Shown here: positions 8,602-16,029 of the stretch, one piece after another | Numbering within the stretch: position 1 is the stretch's first letter | Layout: the number at the start of each line of letters is the position of its first letter | DNA from: JBAVEL01 sp049587715 | GTDB taxonomy: Bacteria > Bacteroidota > Ignavibacteria > UBA10030 > UBA6906 | Length of the DNA: 16,997 nucleotides | Assembly (NCBI GenBank): GCA_049587715.1 | Contig: JBAVEL010000019.1 | Location: 1-16,997, forward strand | Direction: 5' to 3' | Program-made: the position numbers and the translations under genes | The notes under the pieces: model-generated | Database searches by the model: none | What the model was told of the DNA's origin: nothing | What the model saw: only the letters and a program-made list of their open reading frames with translations

Positions 8602-9054
8602 ATGAGCTTCCGCACTTCGGGATGGGTCGCCCTGGCGGGTCTGGCCATCGGGGCGGGATCCTGCAGCCCGTTCTTTCACCGGAGCATGGAGTACGGGGAT
8701 GTGCACGCAGCCCGGCTGACAGACCAGTCGTACTTCGAGGACAGCAGCGCCGTCTTCTTCCTGGCATATGCCAACCCCTTCCCCGACCGGGAGATTCTCT
8801 GGTTCGCCTCCTACACGGAGGGGGATGTTGCGCTCTATGTGCACAACACCAGCACCGATTCCGTCCTGCGTGTCCTGCGGTTCCGGGCCCAGGCACACCC
8901 CGTCTTCGCCCTGGCGGCGAAGCCGAACACGGCGGACCTGGTCAAGTGCGTCATCCACGTGGGGGGCCGGCCCAAGTGCGCCCGCCTCTACCCCGCATTC
9001 ACCGCATTCCACAACCCCTCCTGGGGAACGGAGTACACAGAGGAAGTTCCATAG
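8602..9054 (+). CDS. Putative lipoprotein of unknown function
   Basis: I do not recognise this 150-residue protein. It has a hydrophobic N-terminal segment (WVALAGLAIGAGS) ending in Cys21, suggesting export and possible lipid attachment; the box preceding the cysteine (A-G-S) is not canonical. The rest looks like a small beta-rich domain (AVFFLAYANPF, EILWFASYTEGDVALYVH) and has two cysteines at 116 and 126 that could form a disulfide in the periplasm. A GAGGGAG ribosome site (8587-8593) stands 8 bases before the ATG, and the pta stop is 19 bases upstream, so it is probably cotranscribed with pta. No function can be assigned. Confidence 0.7.
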   Translation: MSFRTSGWVALAGLAIGAGSCSPFFHRSMEYGDVHAARLTDQSYFEDSSAVFFLAYANPFPDREILWFASYTEGDVALYVHNTSTDSVLRVLRFRAQAHPVFALAAKPNTADLVKCVIHVGGRPKCARLYPAFTAFHNPSWGTEYTEEVP

Positions 9055-9060
9055 GGGAAA

Positions 9061-9110
9061 CCGCGCCGGATGCGCGCCGTGGCCCCGGCCCCGCCGCAGG
9101 GCCGGCGCGG
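9061..9110. repeat. GC-rich inverted repeat between the lipoprotein and S9 genes
   Basis: CCGCGCCGG (9061-9069) and CCGGCGCGG (9102-9110) are perfect 9-base arms around a 32-base GC-rich loop. It starts 6 bases after the lipoprotein stop. There is no following T-tract on the plus strand, so it is not a standard terminator; it may stabilise the 3' end of the upstream message. Confidence 0.4.
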
Positions 9111-9137
9111 ACGGCACACCATCACCCATAACACCCG

Positions 9138-9143
9138 AAGGAG
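9138..9143 (+). promoter_or_regulatory. Ribosome binding site choosing ATG 9148 for the S9 remnant
   Basis: AAGGAG lies 4 bases before ATG 9148. The in-frame ATG at 9070 sits in the GC-rich hairpin without a ribosome site and would put an arginine-rich tail in front of the signal peptide, so 9148 is preferred. Confidence 0.65.
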
Positions 9144-9147
9144 AATC

Positions 9148-9711
9148 ATGCGCACCGGCGCACGCACGCTCGCCGCACTCGCCCTGGCACTCCTGCCCTG
9201 CACAGCGCCGGGGAGAGACCCCACTCCGCGACCGCCCTCGGCCCTCTTCACCTCGGGAGGAAGCGCGGGAGGTCTTCTGGTGGGGGCGGCGCTCACCATG
9301 CGGCCCGACCTGTTCCGGGGGGTGGTGGCGCACGTCCCCTTTGTGGATGTGGTCACAACCATGCTGGACGAGACCATCCCGCTGACCACAAGCGAATACG
9401 ACGAGTGGGGAAACCCCAACGACAGCGTCTCCTGCGAGTACATGCTCTCCTACTCCCCCTACGATCAGGTGGAGGCAAAGGACTACCCCGCCATGCTCGT
9501 GACGGCGGGCCTGCACGACTCCCAGGTGCAGTACTGGGAGCCCGCCAAATGGGTGGCCAAGCTGAGGAGCCTGAAGACGGATCGGAACCTTCTTCTTTTC
9601 AAGACCAACATGGAGGCGGGGCACGGAGGATCCTCGGGCCGCACCCGCAGATACCGGGACGCCGCGCTGGAGTACGCCTTCCTGCTGCACCTGTTAGGCA
9701 TCAGCCGATAG
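9148..9711 (+). CDS. Internally deleted S9 oligopeptidase: signal peptide joined to the catalytic C-terminus
   Basis: The 187-residue product starts with a signal peptide (RTLAALALALLPCTAPG). After a short Pro-rich stretch it goes straight into the last ~155 residues of an oligopeptidase B-type (S9A) enzyme: FTSGGSAGGLL, VVAHVPFVDVVTTMLDE, YDEWGNPND, GLHDSQVQYWEPAKWVAKLR and AGHGGSSGR. The triad is intact at Ser39, Asp124 and His159; the 85- and 35-residue intervals equal those I recall for oligopeptidase B. The seven-bladed propeller and the first part of the hydrolase domain (some 500 residues in the family) are absent, including the early core strands, so activity is doubtful. It lies 9 bases before a complete S46 peptidase gene. 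It is either a deletion-derived pseudogene still in frame or a minimal exported form. Confidence 0.8.
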   Translation: MRTGARTLAALALALLPCTAPGRDPTPRPPSALFTSGGSAGGLLVGAALTMRPDLFRGVVAHVPFVDVVTTMLDETIPLTTSEYDEWGNPNDSVSCEYMLSYSPYDQVEAKDYPAMLVTAGLHDSQVQYWEPAKWVAKLRSLKTDRNLLLFKTNMEAGHGGSSGRTRRYRDAALEYAFLLHLLGISR

Positions 9712-9720
9712 GAGGCCTCC

Positions 9721-11862
9721 ATGCAGGCGCCGCTTCGCATAGCCGCCCTCTCCCTCCTTCTCTGCATCTCCTGGACCGGCAGGGAGGAGGGGATGTGGCT
9801 CCCCGACGCCGTGGGGCGTCTTCCCCTGGACAGGTATGCCGGAAGGGGTCTGGAACTCACGCCCGACCAGATCTACCGGGCCGACGGTCCGAGTCTGAAG
9901 GACGCCGTTGTCTCCCTCGGGGGCGGGACGGGGGCGTTCATCTCCCCGCGGGGTCTCATCCTGACCAACCACCACGTGGCCTACGGGGCCATTCAGGGCC
10001 TGAGTTCCGTCGAGTCGGACTATCTGCGGGACGGTTTTCTGGCGCGCACGGAGGAGGAGGAGCTCCCCACCTCTCTCCAGGCCGACATCGTGGCATCCCT
10101 GCGGGACATTACACCCGAGGTCCTCTCGGGGCTCGCCGAGGACATGAGCCCCCGGGAGAGGTCCGCGGCCGTGGAGGAGCGGCTGCGGAGCATCCGGGAA
10201 GCGGCCCCGCCCCGGGAGGGCATCTCCTACCGGACATCCTCCCTCTACGGGGGGAACCGCTTCTACCTGTTCGGCTACCACACCCTGAAGGATGTGCGGC
10301 TTGTGTACGCCCCCCCGGGCGCCATCGGGAACTTCGGGGGGGAGGAGGACAACTGGATGTGGCCGCGGCACACGGGGGATTTCACGATTCTGCGCGCCTA
10401 CGCCGGGCGGGACGGGAAACCGGCCCCGTGGGGGCGGGAGAACCGGCCCCACACCCCCCACGTCTTCCTTCCGATCTGCTCCACGGGAGTCTCCGAGGGG
10501 GACTTTGCCATGGTCATGGGGTTCCCGGGCCGGACATACCGGTACCGGGAGTCGGCTGCGGTGGAGCTGGCGCGGGATGAGACCCTCCCCCTTTCGGTGG
10601 AGCTGGCCGGCATCCGGATCGGCATCATCCGGGAGGCGGGACGGGGAGACCGGGCCGTGGAGATCCGCTACGCCTCCAAACTCCGGGGCCTTGCCAACGG
10701 GTACAAGAAGAATAGCGGGACCCTGGAGCTCATGCGGCGCCTGGAACTCACCTCCCTCAAGCGGAGACAGGAGGATTCCCTGGCAGCCTTCCTGGAGGCG
10801 GAGCCGGGCGGAGGGGACCGCACGCTTCTTGCGGAGCTGGACTCCGCCGCCGCCGGGCTGAGGAAGGTGCACCGGAAGCATCTCTTCCTGACGCAGCTTG
10901 CCTCAGGCGTGGAGCTCGTCGGCATTGCGCGCCGGATCGAGTCCTTCGCCGGAACGTGGGAGGGGGATTCCCTCGACGCCGATGCGCGGTCACGGGAGGT
11001 GGCGCGCCTGGCCGATGCGCTCGGGAAGACATACAGAGACCTGGACCTGCGGGTGGACCGGGCAATCCTGGAGGCGCTGGCCCTCCGGGGCTCGGAGCCG
11101 GGCGCCGCGGAGGGAGTGGAGACCCTCGGGCGCATTGCCGGCACGGGAGAAGCGCGGGTGGAGCGGGTCCGGGCATGGGCCGGGCGGCTCTACGCCGGAA
11201 CCATGCTCCGCACCCCCGCCACCTGCCGGGAGCTCCTCGGACGGGATGCGGAAGAGATCCGGCGCGATCCCTTCCTGGGGTTCGTACGGGATCTTACCGC
11301 GGAGCAGGATCCCCTGGAAGAGGCGGTAGCGGCGCACGCGACGCGCATCGAACCCCTCCGGCGGCGCTACGCCGCCGCCCTGCTCCGGTGGAGGGGGGAC
11401 GCGCCGGCCTATCCCGACGCCAACCGCACACTACGGATCACCTACGGGCGGGTGGAGGCCCTGGCACCCCGGGATGCCGTGGCCCTGGCTCCGTTTACGA
11501 CGCTGGGAGGCGTGGTGCAGAAGGAGACCGGAGAGGAGCCCTTCCTGGTGCCCCCGCGGCTCCGGGAGCTCTGGCGCACGAAGGACTTCGGTCCCTATGC
11601 GAGCCCCACCCTGGGGGATGTGCCCGTGGCGTTCATCGCCTCGCTCGACATCACCAACGGAAACTCGGGAAGTCCCGTGCTGAACGGAAGGGGCGAGCTC
11701 ATCGGGTGCGCCTTCGACGGCAACTGGGAATCCCTCGCCGGGGACTACCGCTTCGAGGAGAATCTCGCCCGCAGCATCAACGTGGACGCCCGCTATATCC
11801 TCTTCCTGCTGGACAAGTTTTCCGGCGCGGAGAACATCCTCGCGGAACTGGAGATCCGGTAG
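9721..11862 (+). CDS. S46 family dipeptidyl-peptidase, DPP7-like
   Basis: A 713-residue exported serine peptidase of full family length, releasing dipeptides from peptide N-termini. A signal peptide (about 1-20) precedes the family opening GMWLPD. The chymotrypsin-like halves are visible: TNHHV with catalytic His85, MWPRHTGDF with Asp220, and GNSGSP with Ser649. The alpha-helical insert lies between the second and third. FDGNWE places Gly667 18 residues after the serine, where DPP11 enzymes carry an acidic-selective Arg; Gly suggests DPP7-type preference for hydrophobic P1 residues. The usual Cys after the His pair is Val86. AGGAGG (9710-9715) overlaps the S9 stop and gives a strong start. 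The C-terminal SINVDARYILFLLDK block is typical. Confidence 0.93.
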   Translation: MQAPLRIAALSLLLCISWTGREEGMWLPDAVGRLPLDRYAGRGLELTPDQIYRADGPSLKDAVVSLGGGTGAFISPRGLILTNHHVAYGAIQGLSSVESDYLRDGFLARTEEEELPTSLQADIVASLRDITPEVLSGLAEDMSPRERSAAVEERLRSIREAAPPREGISYRTSSLYGGNRFYLFGYHTLKDVRLVYAPPGAIGNFGGEEDNWMWPRHTGDFTILRAYAGRDGKPAPWGRENRPHTPHVFLPICSTGVSEGDFAMVMGFPGRTYRYRESAAVELARDETLPLSVELAGIRIGIIREAGRGDRAVEIRYASKLRGLANGYKKNSGTLELMRRLELTSLKRRQEDSLAAFLEAEPGGGDRTLLAELDSAAAGLRKVHRKHLFLTQLASGVELVGIARRIESFAGTWEGDSLDADARSREVARLADALGKTYRDLDLRVDRAILEALALRGSEPGAAEGVETLGRIAGTGEARVERVRAWAGRLYAGTMLRTPATCRELLGRDAEEIRRDPFLGFVRDLTAEQDPLEEAVAAHATRIEPLRRRYAAALLRWRGDAPAYPDANRTLRITYGRVEALAPRDAVALAPFTTLGGVVQKETGEEPFLVPPRLRELWRTKDFGPYASPTLGDVPVAFIASLDITNGNSGSPVLNGRGELIGCAFDGNWESLAGDYRFEENLARSINVDARYILFLLDKFSGAENILAELEIR

Positions 11863-11869
11863 CCCGATC

Positions 11870-13045
11870 TCACCGGCGGCACCGGGGCGGGGCGCACACC
11901 CCGAGCACGGCGGGCCGCCGGGCCCCTGTGACCGCGGGAAGATTCACGGCCCGTCCATGCATGCTCTCCCAGGCCAGCACCGCGAAGCACAGGGCTTCTT
12001 TCGCATGCGACGGGAGGCCCAGCCGGTCGGTGGTGAGGATGGGGCTTCCCAGGGCGGCGGCCAGGCAGTCCATGAGGAACCGGTTCCGCGTCCCCCCCCC
12101 GCTTGCAATCACCTCCCCGGGGGCGGGACGCACAAAGCGCCGACAGGCATCCTGCACGCAGTGGGCCGTGAAAAGGGTGAGAGTGGCAAGGATATCCTCA
12201 GGCCGGGATGTAGCGGCGCGGCGGAGCACCCGGTCCAGGAATTCATCCCCGAATGTCTCGCGGCCCGTGGATTTGGGAGGCGGAAGGCGGAGGTACGGGT
12301 GGGTCTTCAGCCATCCCAGAAGCCGCGGTATGGGTCTCCCCTTCCGGGCGGTTGCACCGCCGGCATCGAAGGGGCGGCGGAAGAGGCGCCGCATGCAGGC
12401 ATCCAGCAGCATGTTGGCGGGGCCCGCATCGAAGGCGCGGACATCCTCCAGGGCGCACGCGCGCGGGAGGAGGGTCAAGTTGGCAATCCCCCCCAGATTC
12501 AGGAGGAGCCGGCTCCGCCTGCGGGAGCGAAAGACCAGCCAGTCCAGATAGGGGACGAGCGGAGCCCCCTGGCCTCCGAGGGCCATATCCGCCGGGCGGA
12601 AATTCCCCACGACGGGAATGCCCGTAAGGGCGGCCAGCACCGAGGGGTCGCCGATCTGCAGCGTGGCGCGCACCCGGCGTCCGAACATGGGGACGGGCCG
12701 GGGAAGGTGCCGGATGGTCTGCCCGTGGGATCCGATCAGGTCGATGTCCTCCAGGCGCACGCCCGCACTGCGCGCCAGCGCCCGCACCGCATCGGCATAG
12801 AGACGGGCCAGGAGAACGTTCAGCCGGACGATCTCGTCCAGATTCGCCGTCGAAGGCGCGCTGTTGCGAAGAAGCATCTTCCGGAGGCCCGGGGGGAAGG
12901 GCCGCCGCACGACGGCACGCCGTGTGAAGCGGCACCGGGGGCCGGTTCCCCCCACCCGGATCAGGACGGCATCCACACCGTCCAGAGAGGTGCCGGACAT
13001 GAGTCCCGCCACAAGGTGGCGTGTCTTGCCCCGAAGGACGCCCAT
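11870..13045 (-). CDS. anmK: Anhydro-N-acetylmuramic acid kinase
   Basis: A 391-residue ASKHA-fold kinase that cleaves and phosphorylates 1,6-anhydro-MurNAc to MurNAc-6-phosphate in peptidoglycan recycling. Visible motifs are GLMSGTSLDGVDAVLI at 14-29 (phosphate loop), IGSHGQTIRH, TLQIGDPSVLA, NLGGIANLTLL, FDAGPANMLLDA and the C-terminal ASGGGTRNRFLM. Length fits the family. ATG 13045 gives the normal distance to the GLMSGTS motif; the frame stays open to 13183 but that extension is cysteine- and proline-rich and lies antisense to the nfo remnant. No good ribosome site precedes the ATG. It is convergent with the S46 gene (7 bases between stops) and divergent from the nfo remnant. Confidence 0.94.
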   Translation of the reverse strand: MGVLRGKTRHLVAGLMSGTSLDGVDAVLIRVGGTGPRCRFTRRAVVRRPFPPGLRKMLLRNSAPSTANLDEIVRLNVLLARLYADAVRALARSAGVRLEDIDLIGSHGQTIRHLPRPVPMFGRRVRATLQIGDPSVLAALTGIPVVGNFRPADMALGGQGAPLVPYLDWLVFRSRRRSRLLLNLGGIANLTLLPRACALEDVRAFDAGPANMLLDACMRRLFRRPFDAGGATARKGRPIPRLLGWLKTHPYLRLPPPKSTGRETFGDEFLDRVLRRAATSRPEDILATLTLFTAHCVQDACRRFVRPAPGEVIASGGGTRNRFLMDCLAAALGSPILTTDRLGLPSHAKEALCFAVLAWESMHGRAVNLPAVTGARRPAVLGVCAPPRCRR

Positions 13046-13056
13046 GGGAAAGGAAA

Positions 13057-13458
13057 ATGAGAACCCGCGACCGATCTCCGGAACCGCTCCTGGGAGCCCA
13101 CACCTCCACCCAGGGAGGCCTACACACGCGGGCCCTCGGCCCGGAGGACATCGCAAGCTACAAAAGGGCCGAGGGGAATGCAAGGATCCGCGTGGTGGCG
13201 CACGCTTCCTATCTGATCAACCTTGCCGGGCGGGCGCCACGCATACGCCGGCTCTCCCGGGCGGCCTTTGAGGACGAACTCCGGCGATGCGAGGCGCTGG
13301 GCGTCCTCCGTTCCCTCGTCGAGGGAAGACCCCCCGGCGACACCGGCCCTGAGACCCCGGGAAAGGCCGCTGCGGGCCCCCGGAGGGGGCGCGGATCGGG
13401 GGGCGGGGCCGAAACTTCCCGCCGCGCCGCTTTGTTGAAGAGGCGGAGGAATCCGTGA
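13057..13458 (+). pseudogene. nfo: Degraded endonuclease IV gene with two internal excisions
   Basis: The 133-codon frame holds pieces of endonuclease IV (AP endonuclease) in order. Residues 11-24 match the N-terminus (LLGAHTSTQGGLHT). Residues 26-82 match the next block (ALGPEDIASYKRA, VVAHASYLINLAG, RAAFEDELRRCEALG). Residues 83-88 (VLRSLV) look like the family's C-terminal end. About 25 residues including the FTKNxRQW motif are missing near 13129, and about 170 near 13303. Of the zinc ligands only the His of VVAHASY (His49) remains, so it cannot be an active enzyme. The last 45 residues are low-complexity and Gly/Arg-rich. The ATG has AAAGGA just upstream. Its TGA overlaps the TonB-receptor GTG start. 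Start codons of this and anmK are only 11 bases apart. Confidence 0.75.
13445..13450 (+). promoter_or_regulatory. Ribosome binding site for the GTG start of the TonB-dependent receptor
   Basis: GGAGGA lies 4 bases before GTG 13455, supporting this non-ATG start, which is followed at once by a signal peptide. Confidence 0.7.
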
Positions 13459-15968
13459 GACCGTACACTGCGTTCATAGTCCTGGCAACCATCCTGGGCA
13501 GTCCCATCCTTTCCGCACAGGAGGATGAGACCGGAAGCATCGCGGGACGGGTTCTCCTGACGACGGGCGAGCCGGCCGCAGGTGCGGCGGTGCTGGTGGA
13601 GGGTACATCCCTGGGGGACGCGGCGGACGAGGAGGGCCGGTTCCTGATTACGGGGATCCCCGGGGGGGAGCACATGCTCCGGGTGCGTCTGGTGGGATAC
13701 CGCCAGGAGGAACCCCTGGCGGTCTCTGTGTCGGCAGGAAGACGGTCCGAGGCCGTGATCACCATGGCACAGGAGGCGGTGGAACTGGGGGAGATGGTGG
13801 TCACGGGAACCCGCCGGCAGGATGCCCGGGATGTGCGGCCCAGCCTCACCACCCTGGCCCCCCGCGAGGCCAAGATCCTCCCCGGGGCGGCCGAGGACAT
13901 CCTCCGCTCCCTGCAGGCCCTCCCCGGGGTCACCAGCGTATCCGACATCTCCTCACAGCTTGTGGTGCGCGGGTCGGGGCCCGACCAGAACCTGATCCTC
14001 ATCGACGGGTTCGAGGTGCTGAACCCGTACCGCCTCTACGGCTTCGTGTCCATGTTCAATCCCGAGACCGCCACGGAGATCAGCCTCCAGACGGGGGGGT
14101 TTGCGGCCCCGTACGGAGACCGGCTTTCCGCCGTGCTGGACGTGCGCACCCGGGAGGGAAGGACCGAGACCAGCGCCGCCGGAAAGATAAACCTGAGCCT
14201 CACCAACATGAACCTGGTCTTCGAGGGAGCTCTCCCCCTCCTTCCCCCCGGATCATCGTACCTGGTCTCGGCGCGCAGAACCTATTACGACCTGATCCTC
14301 GGGCCCCTTCTCAGCTCCGCGGGCATCGTGAAGGGAGAGGTGGCGCTCCCAAATTTCCGGGACTTTCAGGCAAAGGCGGCCGTGCCGCTGAACCCCGAGC
14401 ACCGGGTATCCTTCAGCGCCTTCACCTCGCGGGACGGGGCGGAACTCGCCTCCGGCGCGGAGCGGAACACCCCCGACAGCGTGAACGTCTTCGACCGGTC
14501 CTTCAACACACTGGCAGGGATCGCCTGGGCCTTCACCCCCTCACCCCGCACGGCGGCCCAGACCCACGTCTCGTGGTACCGCAACTCCGGCTCCGGGGTC
14601 TTCGACGGATCCTTTGTGGACCCTTCCCAGAACACGGGAGAGCTGGGGCGGCTGGACACCGCGGGGCTCCGGTTTTTCCGGTTCGGCCTGGATTACGACT
14701 ACGTGTTCGAGAAGACCTCTCTCACACACCGGTGGATCCACACCCTCAGGTCGCATACGCTGGAGGCGGGGGGGGGCGTGGATCTGCTCCGCACCGACTT
14801 CATCCGCTCCTTCGAGGTGGACGACCTCTTCCGGAACTTTCTGCTCTCCCGGGGACAGGTGGTGCCGGTGGACGCCGTGGAAACGGTCCGCAGCCGGCGG
14901 GCCCACCTCTATGTGCAGGACCGCATCGCCGCAGGGGAACGGCTGTTCATCCAGCCGGGACTCCGGCTGGATCACTACGGCGCGTTGCGGACGCGGACCT
15001 ACCTCGCTCCCCGGCTGAACCTCTCCTACCGGCTGGACGATGTGAGCAGCCTCCGCGCGGCCTACGGACGCTACTACCAGAGCCCGGGAATGGAGAAGCA
15101 GGATTTCCGGATCCGGCTCTCGTTCAACCGGGCCACCCTGGCATCGGTGGACGCCGAACGGGCCGACCACTGGATTCTGGGGTACGACCGGATGCTGGAC
15201 TTCCGGTGGCAGTTCAAGGCGGAGACATACTACAAGAGGTTCGCCAATGTGCTGGTCCCCGCCCGATACGTCGGAAGCGCCTGGCGCACCCCCTCTGCGG
15301 GAGGCCCCCCGCGGGATCCCGCCTCCTGGGGAACCCCGAACCGGGTGAGGGCCGACTCGCTGAGCTCCACCCCCGTGCACGAAGCCACAGGGAAGTCCTA
15401 CGGGTTCGAGCTTCTCATCCAGAAGATACGCTCCACCTCGGGAGACCGCCTGGGGGGATGGGTCAGTTATGCCCTCTCCTGGTCCGAGAGAGAGCGTGAC
15501 GGCCTGCGGACCCCCTTCCTCTTCGACCAGCGCCATGCGGTGAACGTGGTGGGGAACTACCGGTTCGCGGAGCGCTGGGAGGCGGGAGTGCGCTTCACGC
15601 TGCGCTCCGGAAGGCCCTACCCCCTTGCCCTGGGAGTGGCCCCCCGGGTCGCTCCCGACTCATCGGGGGGAGGGGCGCGGGGGCGCGTCCTTGTGGACGG
15701 TGCGGGGCGGGTGATTCTGGACCCCGTGTACGAACAGGACCGCACATCAGGGCGCCTGGGTCTGTACCACTCCCTGGATGTCCGCATCACCACCTCTCCC
15801 CGGTGGTGGGGGCTGGACTGGTCGGTCTACCTGGACATCCAGAACGTCACCAACCACGCGAACCCGCAGCAACTCAGCTCCTACGTGGACGAGGCGGGAT
15901 CCCTCCGGGAGCGCCCGATCAACGGCATCCCCATCTTCCCCTCCATCGGCATGAGCCTCTCGTTCTGA
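13455..15968 (+). CDS. TonB-dependent outer-membrane receptor with N-terminal carboxypeptidase-regulatory-like domain
   Basis: An 837-residue receptor. A signal peptide (1-21, ending ILSA) is followed by a carboxypeptidase-regulatory-like beta domain (about 27-108: GSIAGRVLLTTGEPAAGAAV, then HMLRVRLVGYR). A TonB-box-like stretch follows (EMVVTGTRR, about 113-121), then the plug (DILRSLQALPGVTSV, VVRGSGPDQNLILIDGFEV) and a long beta-barrel with repeated amphipathic strands. It ends in a terminal Phe (SIGMSLSF), the usual barrel-insertion signal. The substrate is not evident. It is outer-membrane uptake machinery driven by TonB-ExbBD, which lie outside the window. The GTG start overlaps the stop of the nfo remnant, and I found no convincing promoter of its own between 13046 and 13454. 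Confidence 0.93.
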   Translation: MRPYTAFIVLATILGSPILSAQEDETGSIAGRVLLTTGEPAAGAAVLVEGTSLGDAADEEGRFLITGIPGGEHMLRVRLVGYRQEEPLAVSVSAGRRSEAVITMAQEAVELGEMVVTGTRRQDARDVRPSLTTLAPREAKILPGAAEDILRSLQALPGVTSVSDISSQLVVRGSGPDQNLILIDGFEVLNPYRLYGFVSMFNPETATEISLQTGGFAAPYGDRLSAVLDVRTREGRTETSAAGKINLSLTNMNLVFEGALPLLPPGSSYLVSARRTYYDLILGPLLSSAGIVKGEVALPNFRDFQAKAAVPLNPEHRVSFSAFTSRDGAELASGAERNTPDSVNVFDRSFNTLAGIAWAFTPSPRTAAQTHVSWYRNSGSGVFDGSFVDPSQNTGELGRLDTAGLRFFRFGLDYDYVFEKTSLTHRWIHTLRSHTLEAGGGVDLLRTDFIRSFEVDDLFRNFLLSRGQVVPVDAVETVRSRRAHLYVQDRIAAGERLFIQPGLRLDHYGALRTRTYLAPRLNLSYRLDDVSSLRAAYGRYYQSPGMEKQDFRIRLSFNRATLASVDAERADHWILGYDRMLDFRWQFKAETYYKRFANVLVPARYVGSAWRTPSAGGPPRDPASWGTPNRVRADSLSSTPVHEATGKSYGFELLIQKIRSTSGDRLGGWVSYALSWSERERDGLRTPFLFDQRHAVNVVGNYRFAERWEAGVRFTLRSGRPYPLALGVAPRVAPDSSGGGARGRVLVDGAGRVILDPVYEQDRTSGRLGLYHSLDVRITTSPRWWGLDWSVYLDIQNVTNHANPQQLSSYVDEAGSLRERPINGIPIFPSIGMSLSF

Positions 15969-16000
15969 GACCGCGCGTGGTTTCTCTCCGCCTCGATTGG

Positions 16001-16006
16001 TATATT
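16001..16006 (+). promoter_or_regulatory. Possible -10 element before the radical SAM gene
   Basis: TATATT lies 23 bases before the ATG in the short gap after the receptor gene (15969-16029). Its TTGGTATATTC setting resembles the rpsT -10 region. The -35 position is poor (TGGTTT at 17 bases), so this is tentative. Confidence 0.3.
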
Positions 16007-16029
16007 CAGCGGGAGGAGGGAACGCGGGC

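Noticed and set aside
9070..9147. Earlier ATG for the S9 remnant
   Set aside because: It lies inside a GC hairpin, has no ribosome site and adds an Arg-rich tail ahead of a signal peptide.
9711..9720. Perfect palindrome GGAGGCCTCC over the ribosome site of the S46 gene
   Set aside because: It has no loop so cannot hide the site in cis, and it is easily explained by a strong ribosome site followed by chance sequence.
11856..11876. Possible terminator between the convergent S46 and anmK genes (CCGGT ... ACCGG)
   Set aside because: The arms are only five bases and there is no T-tract.
13046..13183. N-terminal extension of anmK
   Set aside because: It is not homologous to the family, runs through the nfo remnant in antisense, and the family normally begins about ten residues before GLMSGTS.
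13376..13390. Small hairpin GCCCCC-GGA-GGGGGC inside the nfo remnant tail
   Set aside because: A six-pair stem is common in GC-rich sequence, and no T-tract or conserved context supports a terminator.
9000..13500. A mobile element causing the damaged S9 and nfo genes
   Set aside because: No transposase, terminal inverted repeats or flanking target duplications could be seen; the damage looks like simple excision.
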